Assembly: GCA_022559845.1 (NCBI GenBank)
Contig: CM040128.1
Location: 266,234,698-266,298,697, forward strand
From: Amorphophallus konjac
Lineage: Eukaryota > Streptophyta > Magnoliopsida > Alismatales > Araceae
Length of the DNA: 64,000 nucleotides
Direction of reading: 5' to 3'
Shown here: positions 33,192 to 45,155 of the stretch, piece by piece
How the letters are laid out: the number at the start of each line of letters is the position of its first letter
Position numbering within the stretch: the first letter of the stretch is position 1
The notes under the pieces: model-generated
The model's database searches: none
The model's input: only the letters and a program-made list of their open reading frames with translations
What the model was told of the DNA's origin: nothing
Made by a program: the position numbers and the translations under genes

Positions 33192-33488
33192 GCCAGTTGA
33201 GTCTAGGGTAGAAAACAAAACAAAAAAAAGAGTCGTTTAAGTCGAGTCTAAGTCTAAGTCGGTCTAAGTGTCACATGTGCATACCATTAATTGGTATATC
33301 AAAAGGTGTTGTCCGAACGTTAGGTCGCCTATCGGGAAGGCCGCACACTTGCGCGAGTGATCTTCGGATCGATTAGCTCCGCCACGTACCGAGTCTTGGT
33401 TTAAGTCTAGGGTCCTTAGTGTACATGCATTCCAACCTTAGGGTCGTGCCTAGTGTCTTGTCCACGATTGGCATGGTCACCTTAGCCC
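33192..33488 (+). other. Noncoding leader of element D
   Basis: About 300 bp between the primer site and the first gag codon, GTC- and TCGAGTC-rich. No further feature is seen. Confidence 0.5.
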
Positions 33489-34175
33489 ATGGCTTTCCCA
33501 TCGCCCAGGCAATATGATCGTTGGCCCACCCATGGACTTGGCAACCATCCTCTCCACTTCCGTAGGCCCGAAGTCTCAGATTTTTCTGGCTCCAATGACT
33601 CGGGCATCTACCTCAAGTGGGAGGTCACCATGGACACCTACTTTGATTGTTATCCCATGTCCGAAGTTGGGCAATTCTATTTTGCCATGGAGAGGCTCCT
33701 TCACGGGGCTGCCGAAAAATGGGATTACATTGAACGTTTAAGAGAGGTTAGGAGGCAATGGCCCATCGAGTAATGGTGGGACATGAAGAGAGAGGCCACC
33801 ATGGACACCTACTTTGATTGTTATCCCATGTCCGAAGTCGGGCAATTCTATTTTGCCAAGGAGAGGCTCCTTCACGGGGCTGCCGAAAAGTGGGATTACA
33901 TTGAACGTTTAAGAGAGGTTAGGAGGTAATGGCCCATCGAGTCATGGTGGGACATGAAGAGAGAGCTTAGGAAGACACGCGCCACCCATCTATCTCCAAC
34001 CACGGGGGTCATGCCACTAGCCAACTCCACCCCGTCACCTCCATCCAAGCCCTCCAAAGCAACCCCACCCATGTGGTCACCCAGTCGCCTCCAACCAACC
34101 TTCCCTTGGCACCTTCGTCCACTCCCATCCAAGCACCTCCAATCAAGTGGAAGCCCCACTCCTAGTCGAGCCTAG
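33489..34175 (+). pseudogene. gag: gag relic of element D
   Basis: From ATG 33489 the frame encodes the start of a Ty3/gypsy Gag of the retrotransposon-gag (PF03732-like) kind: a YLKWEVTMDTYFDCYP-type segment, then KWDYIERLREVRR. A 171-bp tandem duplication repeats this segment. The first copy ends in TAA at about 33771 and the second has another TAA near 33928. After the second copy the frame continues into a Pro/Thr/Ser-rich tail to 34175. No knuckle, protease or polymerase follows. Confidence 0.65.
33621..33962 (+). repeat. 171-bp tandem duplication in the D gag
   Basis: 33621-33791 and 33792-33962 differ at only a few bases. The unit is 57 codons, so it is frame-neutral. The two premature stops lie at different places in the two copies, so at least one arose after duplication. 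Confidence 0.85.
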
Positions 34176-34908
34176 GTCCACACCCGAGCCGAGAGCCGAG
34201 GAGCAAGTCCACCACGAGGTCCCCACTCCAACCCGCTCCTTTGATGAAATCAAGAAAATATTTTCGGATTGGTTGGAAAGGACACGTGCTTCTTCACCGG
34301 GTGTGAGTGCTCTATTTCCATCTACTTCCGATCCTTATTCGGAACCATCTCAAGTGGAGCCACCAAAGCCCGAGTCACCCGTGTTTCTAACGGGTATGCT
34401 ATACCTAGCCGAGCCGCTTCTTAGTTGGCTCAAAGATGGCTTGGTCCCACCTCCTTACCTGGACCCCACCTTACCTCTCGTGTCCGTCAACTTCTACCAC
34501 ACGACATTCCGGTCTAGTCACCATGTTGATATATTGGGCGACCTTATTCTTGGTTTAGGTTGGCAATGGAAGTTGACGCACTTATTGGCCCGAGGCTTCG
34601 ACCAATCCACTAGTCGTAGCCTCACCCATCCGGTTATAGGGTCCATTACCTCCGTGTGCACCGTGGGTTGTGTCACCACGGAGATTCTTCTATTCCTCTC
34701 GATGCCGGCCGAGTCCGACTTCGTACCCTTTTGCTTAAGGGAAGAATCCTATTTTCTAGACCTGACCGTCGTCCCACCGACTACAATGTATGACGGTGAT
34801 TATGAATTCCTAAATTGGGACCGAGTCATGGGGGAACCCACTTCATGGGGGCATACCTTCTTCTTTGACCCTTTTGACCCCTTCACTAGTGAACCTCCCG
34901 AGCTATAA
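34147..34908 (+). CDS. ORF of unknown function in element D
   Basis: An open frame of 253 codons starts in the Pro-rich tail of gag in a different frame. The first 70 residues are acidic and Pro-rich. The rest has hydrophobic stretches (around residues 125-150 and 175-195) and many Asp, Phe and Pro near the C-terminus. I recognise no domain, and it is not a protease, polymerase or integrase. It may be a cargo ORF of a non-autonomous element or the tail of a frameshifted Gag polyprotein. The stop at 34908 is followed by 180 bp with no clear feature. Confidence 0.35.
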   Translation: MEAPLLVEPRSTPEPRAEEQVHHEVPTPTRSFDEIKKIFSDWLERTRASSPGVSALFPSTSDPYSEPSQVEPPKPESPVFLTGMLYLAEPLLSWLKDGLVPPPYLDPTLPLVSVNFYHTTFRSSHHVDILGDLILGLGWQWKLTHLLARGFDQSTSRSLTHPVIGSITSVCTVGCVTTEILLFLSMPAESDFVPFCLREESYFLDLTVVPPTTMYDGDYEFLNWDRVMGEPTSWGHTFFFDPFDPFTSEPPEL

Positions 34909-35086
34909 TATTCACTCCACTTCTTCCAAGGAGTTTTCACTATCCCACCCCTACCTCTCGATCTAGTTGGCAAGCCGTACCTACGTCTAGGGGTAATGGC
35001 GAGGGTAGCTTTGGATCTCCTAGCCCTTCTCCACCCAAATCTCATAGGTCGCCAATGCATGAGTGGGGTACATCTTAGGGTGTCGA

Positions 35087-36022
35087 AGAGTTTATGATTT
35101 TTAAGTTGATTATTTTGTGTTTGTGTATATAAATTGATATTAACAATTTTTATTTTGTCAAAAAAAAATAACGAGGGATCGCTGTCAAGTAAGTATCTTA
35201 CTTTCTCTCTCTTGATTTAATTTCTTTCTTCATATTATTAATTGAAAATTCAAAAAAAAAAATCTTACAGGTTAGATAGGTTCATTAATAAAAATAAAAA
35301 AAAAGAAAGCACTTGAACCAAAAAAAAAAAAATTGCATTTCAAGATTAGAAACTACACACCCTATTTTAGGACATGCATCATTTAGCATAAGATTTTTTT
35401 TGTTTGTTTGATTTCTGTCATTGCATTTTTGAAGATTGCAAGGGGCAAGGTACGTTCTACTTATCATATTCTCTCATACATATTGCATAAGAACCCCTTG
35501 TTTGAAATTGTGGTGTGCATTTCATTTCAAAATATTTTAAGGGCAATACCCCTAAATAACATAAGGTGGGGATTTCATCACCCTTTCCTTAGCCTACAAA
35601 CCACATTTTCCTTGCATCTTTGCATGACCTAAGCCGTAATAAAAATCAGTAGACACTGGCCCTAGGAGATCACACTGTGATTTTAGTACGATTTGAGTTT
35701 ATCCTCTTGTGGAAACCAAGGCAAGACGGTCGGATGGCAAACGCCTTAAGCGGGCTAGTGGTTATTTAATTAGGACCTTGTGAAAGCAAGGGGAGCCTCC
35801 CACTACCCCACCCCTTACCTGGCTGGTGGAAATTTTGAGGATGAACTTGCATTGTATTTTGATCACTTTGTGAAACCCCACTTGTAGATTCAAAGTACCC
35901 CTAGGTGTCTTAGGTTGAATTGTGTGATAACTTGTTCGTGTCTTCTTAAAATAAAACAACAAAAAAAGGAGTAATATTCTATGCATAATTCAATCTAATC
36001 TTGCTTTAAGGAATCAGAGTGT
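35087..36022 (+). other. Noncoding leader of element C
   Basis: Recognisably homologous to the leaders of A, B, F and G but clearly diverged. The hairpin is CCTTGT-GAAA-GCAAGG at 35776-35791. The downstream GGGAGCCTCCCACTACC sequence is unchanged between subfamilies. Confidence 0.6.
35776..35791 (+). other. Covariant form of the leader hairpin (element C)
   Basis: CCTTGT-GAAA-GCAAGG. Relative to CCCTAC/GTAGGG in A, B and F, a C-G pair becomes T-A, an A-T pair becomes G-C, and the loop-closing C-G becomes T-G. The GAAA loop and the two outer C-G pairs are unchanged. Element E has the same form at 53414-53429 (minus). Confidence 0.75.
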
Positions 36023-38135
36023 ATGCATGGTAGGAGATCTCTTCGTCCTGACCTAACTCAGCTTGATTCTGAGATTGAGAGAACCCTACAACACAGCCTT
36101 AAAAACACAAGGGTTGAGTCTATGGAGATGGAAGCCCAAAAGGACGGAATTGTCGCTCAATCTAGAACATTGAAAGATTACATGTATCCTTCGAGGGCTA
36201 GCCAACGTTGCTCTTGCATTCAGTTACCTGAACATAATGGGCATTTTGAGCTTAAGTCAGGAATTATCCAAATGTTGCCTGTCTTTAGAGGGGAGGAAGC
36301 TGAGAACCCATATCAGAGAGATTTTGAGGAGATTTACAGTACAATGAGCTTCACTCACCTAAGTGTTGAGTCTCTTAAGCTAAGATTGTTTCCATTCTCT
36401 TTAAGGGATAAAGCAAAGAATTGGTTGCCACCATCCACTGAATTCTTAAGGAAATTTTTTCCAAACCACAAGGCTGCCACCATTAGACAAAAACTCAATA
36501 GCTTTATCCAACTTGATGGTGAAACTCTGTGGAGATACATGGAGAGATTCAATGATCTTCTGCTGCAATGCCCTCACCATGGATTTGAACAATAGAGATT
36601 AGTCCAAATTCTATATGAAGGACTGGATTTTAACACTCGGACTATGGTAGAGTCCATGTGTAATGGGGGGTTCACCAATAAGCGAGCAAAAGAAGCTTGG
36701 GCATTTTTAGATGAAATTGCAGAAAAATCACAATAGTGGGAAACTATTAAGGAACCAAGGAAGGCAATCACAAGGGGAGGCTTGTTCCAAGTGGACAAAG
36801 AAGTTGATATGGAGGTCAAAATGGGTGCATTGGCCAGAAGACTGGAGGCCTTAGAAATGACAAAAATTGGAAAAACTTATGAAACTGCCAAAAATATTGA
36901 GCCTTCTATGTGTGTGTTATGCAATGGTTCGGATCACCTGGTTGAGAATTCCCCTGAAATTCAGACCTTTAGGGAAAATAGGGCACAAGCCATGTGTAAT
37001 GGGGTGGTTCACCAATAAGCGAGCAAAAGAAGCTTGGGCATTTTTAGATGAAATTGCAGAAAAATCACAACAGTGGGAAACTATTAAGGAACCAAGGAAG
37101 GCAATCACAAGGGGAGGCTTGTTCCAAGTGGACAAAGAAGTTGATATGGAGGTCAAAGTGGGTGCATTGGCCAGAAGACTGGAGGCCTTAGAAATGACAA
37201 AAATTGGAAAAACTTATGAAACTGTCAAAAATATTGAGCCTTCTATGTGTGTGTTATGCAATGGTTCGGGTTCACCAATAAGCGAGCAAAAGAAGCTTGG
37301 GCATTTTTAGATGAAATTGCAGAAAAATCACAACAGTGGGGAAACTATTAAGGAACCAAGGAAGGCAATCACAAGGGGAGGCTTGTTCCAAGTGGACAAA
37401 GAAGTTGATATGGAGGTCAAAATGGGTGCATTGGCCAGAAGACTGGAGGCCTTAGAAATGACAAAAATTGGAAAAACTTATGAAACTGTCAAAAATATTG
37501 AGCCTTCTATGTGTGTGTTATGCAATGGTTCGGGTTCACCAATAAGCGAGCAAAAGAAGCTTGGGCATTTTTAGATGAAATTGCAGAAAAATCACAACAG
37601 TGGGGAAACTATTAAGGAACCAAGGAAGGCAATCACAAGGGGAGGCTTGTTCCAAGTGGACAAAGAAGTTGATATGGAGGTCAAAATGGGTGCATTGGCC
37701 AGAAGACTGGAGGCCTTAGAAATGACAAAAATTGGAAAAACTTATGAAACTGCCAAAAATATTGAGCCTTCTATGTGTGTGTTATGCAATGGTTCGGATC
37801 ACCTGGTTGAGAATTGCTCTGAAATTCAGACCTTTAGGGAAAATAGGGCACAAGCCAATGCATATCAAAGACCTAACAACAACCCCTATAGTGACACCTA
37901 TAACCCAGGGTGGAGGAACCATCCTAACTTCTCTTGGAAGTCACAACAGGTTCAGGCCCAAAACTCCCAGGCTAATAATTTTCCAAATAAGGCCCAATAT
38001 CAGACCAACTTCTAAAACCAAGACTTTAACAGAGGTCAACCTTCTCACCCATTACCTACACAACCGCATCAACAGTTTGTCCCATCCACTTATGGCCAAT
38101 CATCTCAATCTCAGCCATCCACGCAAAATAAGGAT
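36023..38135 (+). pseudogene. gag: gag of element C, internally amplified
   Basis: Begins MHGRRSL and encodes the capsid-type domain (about 36230-36600) with small deletions relative to E near 36318 and 36428. A TAG ends the first frame at 36593-36595 and another stop follows at about 36735. The region holding the conserved KEAWAFLDEIAEKS segment and the CCHC knuckle (C-X2-C-X4-H-X4-C, CVLCNGSDHLVENC near 37783) is present in up to four tandem copies. A Gln/Asn-rich tail with a stop near 38012 leads into the linker. Confidence 0.75.
36671..37860 (+). repeat. Tandem amplification inside gag of element C
   Basis: Copies begin (TTCACCAATAAGCG) at 36671, 37008, 37271 and 37535, giving spacings of 337, 263 and 264 bp. 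The first copy is longer because it keeps 74 bp lost from the middle junctions. Copies 2 to 4 differ by only a few bases. The joints (GGTTCGG/GTTCACC) interrupt the zinc knuckle and throw the frame into a stop in copies 2 and 3. Confidence 0.9.
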
Positions 38136-39938
38136 ATGCTTTTACAACAATTCCAACAACTCCTTTCGGCTCAACAACAATCTTTTACGACCCAACTTCA
38201 ACAAGCTGTTTCTTGGATGGAGGCCCAGGTCGGTCAAATGACTGAGGCTAATATGGGGAGGGAACCAGGCCAATTGCCTAACCAACCCATAGCAAATCCT
38301 AGGAACTATCCACCTGGTTTTAATTCACAGCCAACACTGCAGGTACAACCTAAGAACCCTCATGTTGAGAATGCTAAAGCCATCACTACATTAAGAAGTG
38401 GAAAGATCCTTGCAGATCTATACGATGAGAGAAGGGGCGAAGCCAGCTCAAGCCAACCCAAGATTTCAGAGCATAAGGATGAGGAACCCATGCCTACTTC
38501 TACCAATACAGTGGGTCAGGAGGGGAATAAGAAGGACAAAGGGAAAGTTCAAGTTAAGGATACCCCTGAGATTTATCAGCCTAAAATCCCTTTTCCGTCA
38601 GCCCTAGGAACAAGAAAGGAGAAGAAGGAACAACAAGCACAGGTCCGTAATGAACAAATGATGGAGTTATTCAAGCAAGTACACATCAACATCCCACTTC
38701 TAGATGCCATCCAACATGTGCCTGCTTATGCTAAATTCCTCAAAGATCTGTGCACACAAAAGAGGGAGCCTAGGACAGCCACTAGAAAAATTCTACTGTC
38801 AGAGGATGTAAGTACGTCTTGTTGAATCAACTCCCACAGAAAATGAAAGATCCTGGTGCACCACTCATCTCTTGTGTCATTGGAGGTATAACCTTTGAAA
38901 AAGCCCTATTGGACTTAGGGGCTAGTGTGAATTTACTGCCAACATCTGTTTATCAAAAGTTTGGGATAGGAGAACTTAAACCAACCCCGGTGATCCTCCA
39001 ATTAGCAGATAGATCTGTTAGGACACCGAGGGGGTTGGTGGAGGATGTCCTTGTCAAGATAGACACTTACTACTTTCCGATAGACTTTTTGATTCTTGAC
39101 ATGGAACTTAGCCATGATCTAGCTCAAAGTCCCATCATATTAGGTCGACCCTTCCTGGCCACTGCCAATGCTAATATCAATTATAAGTCGGGGCTCATGG
39201 ACATCTCTTTTGGAAATCAGAAAATCACTCTCAATGTCTTCAAGGCTTCTAAACAATGGGGAATGAGGAGGACTGTTACACAGTTGATGTAATTGAGGAC
39301 CTCATTGAAAATTGTTCTCCCTTAAATGAACCCATTGATTTAGATGAGTTGGATGATAATGAATCCATTGAAGATGTCTATGTGCTTGACTCAAGGAACT
39401 TGACATTGTGGCCTACTCAACATTGAGCCGGTGATGCCTTCACTCCAGGCCCCACCACAATTGGAACTCAAACCCTTACCTAAGTCTTTGAAGTATACAT
39501 TTCTAGGGCCCAATGAGACTTTACCTGTGATAATTGCTTTTGATTTGTCTCCCACACAAGAAGCCCATCTACATGATGTCCTAAAAGCTCATAAAGATGC
39601 CATTGGCTGGACTGTGGCTGACCTCAAAGATTAGCCCCTCAATCTGCATGCATCACATCTACTCTGAGCCAAATGCTAAGCCTGTTAGAGAGTCACAAAG
39701 AAGATTAAATCCCAATATGAGAGAAGTGGTGAAAAAGGAGGTGGTCAAATGGTTAGATGTTGGAATCATTTACCCCATTTCGGATAGCAATTGGGTGAGC
39801 CCTACACAAATTGTTCCCAAGAAGTCAGGATTCACAGTCATCCAAAATGAACACGGTGAGCCCTTGTCTACTCGATTGACTACGGGATGGAGGGTGTGCA
39901 TAGACTACAGAAGAGGGAGCCTAGGACACAAGGGTTAG
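38136..39938 (+). pseudogene. gag tail, protease and partial reverse transcriptase, first copy (C)
   Basis: 38136-38825 gives a Gln-rich coiled coil and the linker with NIPLLDAIQHVPAYAKFLKD-type sequence. Protease follows in another frame from 38819 with DLGASVN. A frameshift near 39255 and a 22-nt deletion near 39418 separate it from reverse transcriptase motifs, which start again at 39431. At about 39913, just after CIDY, the copy breaks into shuffled short segments. Confidence 0.75.
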
Positions 39939-41190
39939 ATGGTTCCCAGAAGAGGTGGTCAAATGGTTAGATGTTGGAATCATTTACCCCATTTCCTCAA
40001 AGATTTGTGCACACAAAAGAGGGAGCCTAGGACAGCCACTAGAAAAACTCTACTGTCAGAGGATGTAAGTACGTCTTGTTGAATCAACTCCCACAGAAAA
40101 TGAAAGATCCTGGTGCACCACTCATCTCTTGTGTCATTGGAGGTATAACCTTTGAAAAAGCCCTATTGGACTTAGGGGCTAGTGTGAATTTACTGCCAAC
40201 ATCTGTTTATCAAAAGTTTGGGATAGGAGAACTTAAACCAACCCCGGTGATCCTCCAATTAGCAGATAGATCTGTTAGGACACCGAGGGGGTTGGTGGAG
40301 GATGTCCTTGTCAAGATAGACACTTACTACTTTCCGATAGACTTTTTGATTCTTGACATGGAACTTAGCCATGATCTAGCTCAAAGTCCCATCATATTAG
40401 GTCGACCCTTCCTGGCCACTGCCAATGCTAATATCAATTATAAGTCGGGGCTCATGGACATCTCTTTTGGAAATCAGAAAATCACTCTCAATGTCTTCAA
40501 GGCTTCTAAACACATGGGGAATGAGGAGGACTGTTACACAGTTGATGTAATTGAGGACCTCATTGAAAATTGTTCTCCCTTAAATGAACCCATTGATTTA
40601 GATGAGTTGGATGATAATGAATCCATTGAAGATGTCTAGGTGCTTGACTCAAGGAACTTGACATTGTGGCCTACTAAGGTGGAACCTTGGCTAAAACTCA
40701 ACATTGAGCCGGTGATGCCTTCACTCCAGGCCCCACCACAATTGGAACTCAAACCCTTACCTAAGTCTTTGAAGTATACATTTCTAGGGCCCAATGAGAC
40801 TTTACCTGTGATAATTGCTTTTGATTTGTCTCCCACACAAGAAGCCTATCTACATGATGTCCTAAAAGCTCATAAAGCTGCCATTGGCTGGACTGTGGCT
40901 GACCTCAAAGCCATTAGCCCCTCAATCTGCATGCATCACATCTACTCTGAGCCAAATGCTAAGCCTGTTAGAGAGTCACAAAGAAGATTAAATCCCAATA
41001 TGAGAGAAGTGGTGAAAAAGGAGGTGGTCAAATGGTTAGATGTTGGAATCATTTACCCCATTTCGGATAGCAATTGGGTGAGCCCTACACAAATTGTTCC
41101 CAAGAAGTCAGGACTCACAGTCATCCAAAATGAACACGGTGAGCCCTTGTCTACTCGATTGACTACGGGATGGAGGGTGTGCATAGACTA
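38737..41190 (+). repeat. 1.26-kb tandem duplication spanning protease and reverse transcriptase
   Basis: 38737-39913 is repeated as 39994-41190 (offset 1257, then 1279 after the 22-nt deletion in copy 1). About 80 bp between the copies is a patchwork of three short pieces taken from either end of the unit (AAGAGGGAGCCTAGGACA, a piece with GGTGGTCAAATGG, and the unit start). The copies are nearly identical. Confidence 0.85.
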
Positions 41191-41632
41191 CAGAAAGTTA
41201 AATGCAGTCATTAAGAAAGACCACTTCCCTTTACCTTTCATTGACCAAATCCTAGAGAAACTTGCTGGACAAAAGTACTTTTGCTTTTTGGATGGTTACT
41301 CAGGATACAATCAAGTAGCCATGTACCCAGAGGATCAAGAGAAGACCACCTTCACATGTCCATATGGTACATTTGCTTTTAGAAGGATGCCTTTTGGATT
41401 ATGTAATGCACCAGCCACTTTTCAAAGGTGCATGATGGCTATCTTTTCTGACATGGTCGGAGATTTTCTTGAAATCTTTATGGATGTTTCTCTGTTTTTG
41501 GGGATTCATTTGATGTTTACAAAACTTGGAAAGAATCTTGAAAAGGTGTATAGAAACAAATCTGGTTTTGAGTTGGGAAAAGAGCCATTTCATGGTAAAG
41601 GAAGGAATTGTATTAGGGTATGTTATTTCTGA
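40076..41632 (+). pseudogene. Protease and reverse transcriptase, second copy (C)
   Basis: The protease frame (40076-40639, DLGASVN) ends in a TAG that copy 1 does not have at that codon. Reverse transcriptase is open from 40640: IDYRKLN (about 41190), FLDGYSGYNQ (about 41286) and the PFGLCNAPATFQ region. At the catalytic site only FMD remains. A two-base deletion near 41486 removes the second aspartate from its frame and the frame ends at 41632. Confidence 0.8.
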
Positions 41633-42401
41633 AAGGGGAATCGAGGTAGATAAAGCTAAAATTGATTTGATTTCTAGTTTACCTCCCCCAACATCAGTCA
41701 AACAGATCCGAACCTTTCTAGGCCGCGTTGGTTTCTACCGACGATTCATTAAGGATTTTTCAAAGATTTCTCGTCCTTTGTGCAACTTGTTGGCCAAACC
41801 TTTCTATTTTGATGATTTCTCAGATTGGTCACTACCTTTTGAAATCATGTGTGATGCTTCTGATTATGCCATGGGGGCTGTATTGGGCCAAAGGATAAAT
41901 AAAAGCCCAGTTGTGATTTACTATGCCAGTCGAACCCTGGCTGAGGCACAAAAGAACTACACAACAACTGAGAAAGAATTGTTGGCTGTAGTCTTTGCAC
42001 TCGAGAAGTTCTGATCCTATCTTTTAGGATCCAAAGTCATCATCTATTCGGACCATTCCGCTTTGAGATACCTATTGTCCAAAAAGGAGGCCAAACCACG
42101 CTTAATCAGGTGGATCTTGCTCTTGTAAGAATTTGACATTGAGATTCGGGACAAAAAAGGGTCCGAAAATGTTGTAGCAGATCACCTATCCAGGATCCTA
42201 GTGCAAGAAAGTGAACCTATTCAAGACTCCTTCCCTGATGAACAATTGCTAACCATTTCTCAAAGGAGACCTCCATGGTTTGCTGATATTGTTAACTATT
42301 TGGCTGTAGGATTAATTCCTGATAGCTGGTCCAAACAAGAGAAAGATCGATTTCTCTCTCAGATAAAATATTACTTTTGGGAGGACCCAGAACTTTTTTG
42401 A
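41526..42401 (+). pseudogene. Reverse transcriptase C-terminus and RNase H of element C
   Basis: Resumes with LSWEKSHFMV and FLGRVGFYRRFI, then has a deletion of about 75 bp near 41812 compared with E. RNase H motifs CDASDYAMGAVLGQ and TTEKELLAV follow. Stops interrupt at about 42012, 42125 and 42399. Confidence 0.8.
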
Positions 42402-43561
42402 ATCTGTGCTGATAATGTCATAAGAAGATGCGTCCCAGAAAGTGAACATCAAAACATTCTCACCTTTTGTCATACTCTTTCATGTGGGGGGCATTTTTCT
42501 GGGAAGAAAACTACGGCAAAAATTCTGCAAAGTGGTTTCTATTGGCCCACTTTCTTCAAGGATGCCCACACATTCAGTCAATCTTGTCCCAAGTGTCAAA
42601 CCATGGGAAACATTTCAAAGAGAGACACGATGCCATTAAACCCCATCCTTGTGGTGAAAATCTTTGATGTCTGGGGGATTGATTTCATGGGTCCATTCCC
42701 ACCATCCTTTGGACATGAGTACATACTGGTGGCTGTTGATTATATCTCCAAATGGATTGAGGCAGTGGCTACTAGAACCAATGATCATAAAGTGGTTCTA
42801 AAGTTCATCCAGAAAAATATCTTTTCAAGATTTGGATTCCCAAGAGCAATAATCAGTGATGGGGGTTGCCATTTCACCAACTCCCAGTTCAAGACCTTGC
42901 TTAGAAAATATGGGATCAACCCATAAGGTGGCCACGCCTTACCATCCTCAAACAAGTGGACAAGTGGAAGTCTCTAATAGAGAAGTCAAGAACATTCTAC
43001 AGAAAACAGTCCGACCTGATAGAAAGGACTGGTCAAAGAGACTAGATGATGCTCTATGGGCTTACAGGACAGCCTACAAGACCCCCATTGGGATGTCACC
43101 CTTTAGGTTGATCTATGGGAAAGCATGTCACCTTCCGGTGAAATTGGAACACAAAGCATACTGGGCTGTAAAGCAATTTAATTTGGACTTAGCCCAAGCA
43201 GGAGAAAATCGGGCATTACAATTGAATGAGCTGGATGAGTTACGAATGGAATCCTATGAAAATTCTAGGATTTACAAGGTCAAAATGAAAGCTTTTCATG
43301 ACAAACACATCTCTCGAAAAATTTTTGAGCCTAACCAACGAGTTTGGTTGTTCAACTCTAGGCTCAAACTTTTTCCTGGAAAGCTCAGATCTAGGTGGGA
43401 GTTTTCATAGTGCATTCAGTGTCCCCACACGGTACAGTTGAAATTCTTGATCCTAAGAGTGGGAATATTTTTAAAGTTAATGGCCAAAGACTCAAACCCT
43501 ATATTGAGGGAGTTTCAATTGACATGCACATTGATGAGGTGCACTTTACAAACTCACTATA
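42402..43561 (+). pseudogene. Integrase of element C
   Basis: HHCC zinc-binding region (about 42470-42605), then the DDE core with [10 protein letters not shown] (about 42680), SDGGCHF (about 42862) and GQVEVSN (about 42958). The C-terminal region runs to the end of pol near 43561 (HFTNSL and stop). Small frameshifts occur near 42920 and 43398. No chromodomain is seen, which fits Athila. Confidence 0.85.
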
Positions 43562-44740
43562 AGTTGCATTGCGTCTGGCTGACGACGTTAAACTAAGCGC
43601 TTCCTCGGAGGCAACCCAAAGAATTTCTGTGTGCTAATAAATGGCTTCTGGGAGGCAACCCATGGTTTTTGTAATTTGATATCTTGTTTTAGTGTGTTTC
43701 TTTTTCAGTTGTTAGGCCACAACGCAACAAAGCCTTCGTCATTTTGCCTTCCACAACGCAACAAATTCAAAAATTTTCAAAATTTTCACACCCTTTTTAC
43801 TTTCTATTGTTACAATACATTCCTTATATTGTTACAATACATTCCCAGTTGGAGTTTCTTGATTCATGTCTCATGGAAAGTGATTCTAGAATAGAAAAGA
43901 CTAGGGAATCAGATGATGGATAATTTATTAATCTAGTCATGGAAAATTGATTTAAGAATCTCTTTAAAGTTCATGTGCACTTTAGAAAAATACAATCACG
44001 TTGCACGCTAATGAAACAAGTAGGACAAGCCTTATGCTATTTTGGGTCTGTTGTCTGATATTCAGGATTTCTTAAGAAAGAGATCTTTTATTTATATCAA
44101 AAAAACATAAGGCTTTCTGCCATGCTATCTATCAAAAATTAGTGCGAACGCACAATTGACAAAATTATGAGAAAAAAAAAACACCATGAAAAATGCTCCG
44201 ATTCTGAGTAACAGGGCCTACTTCACTTAAGACGTGTTGAGGTTCGCGTCAAAAGGAAAAGGGAACTTTGATCTGTGTAACCGGGTTTACTTCACCTAAG
44301 ACGTGTTGAGGTTCGCGTAAAACAGTGAAGGGTAGTGCAGCATCATGTGTGTAAGGAAAAAAAGAAAAGAAAGAAAAAATAATATATATATATATAGATC
44401 CCAATCGGGACATAACACTAAGGCAGACAAAAAGCTAGTATGCTGAATGCTCTGATTAAGAAGTGCAGAATTTAAAGACACTTGCTTGTAATTATCTTCA
44501 CTGTATACTTAGCATTTCACATGCACAAGTGCTACTGAATTTTGATTAGAATTCTTGATCATGTACCTGAATTTCCTACATAAGGCTAGTATGTGATAAT
44601 AATTCCAGATTCCTAACCTTTAGTAGATTCTATGAACGATGATATGGAAATGAGGCATGAACTTTGTAAACTCTTGTTAGTCCTAAAATTTTTAATTATT
44701 TGCATTGCTAAGGGACTAGCAATGAGTAAGTTGGGGGGTG
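43562..44740 (+). other. 3' untranslated region of element C
   Basis: Contains GGCTGACGACGTTAAAC and the GGAGGCAACCC motif twice (43577-43665), AATAAATGG, the doubled TTCACYTAAGACGTGTTGAGG motif (44207 and 44277), the hairpin ATTGCTA-AGGGAC-TAGCAAT (44704-44723) and the polypurine tract TTGGGGGGTG (44731-44740) touching the LTR. The GACAATGTCATTTAAG block of F and E is missing here. No gene is seen. Confidence 0.65.
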
Positions 44741-45084
44741 TGATAAGTGTGTATTTTTCCATCTTAATTCTTGTTATTTACATTTTTTATGGGCTTTAAT
44801 AATAATAAATATGCACTTATCACACTTACTTTTAATTTAGAGTCACATAATTAATTTTTTAAAATTAAATAATTTTAATAACTATTTTTACTTATTTATG
44901 CAGGCACTCGGTACAAGGGAAGCTACAAGAAATAAATATAAAGAAAATAAAATTATATGTTGAACTGGGTCAAAAGCCCAAGGAGTTGTTCAAAAAGAAA
45001 AGAAAAAAATATAGAAAAAAAATGAATTTATTTGATATTTTTACGGATTTGTAAAGCTATTAATACATAATATATTTATAATAA

Positions 45085-45155
<71 letters not shown>

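Noticed and set aside
36671..37860. CRISPR-like direct repeats
   Set aside because: The repeats are 263-bp gag segments with no spacers, in a plant retrotransposon.
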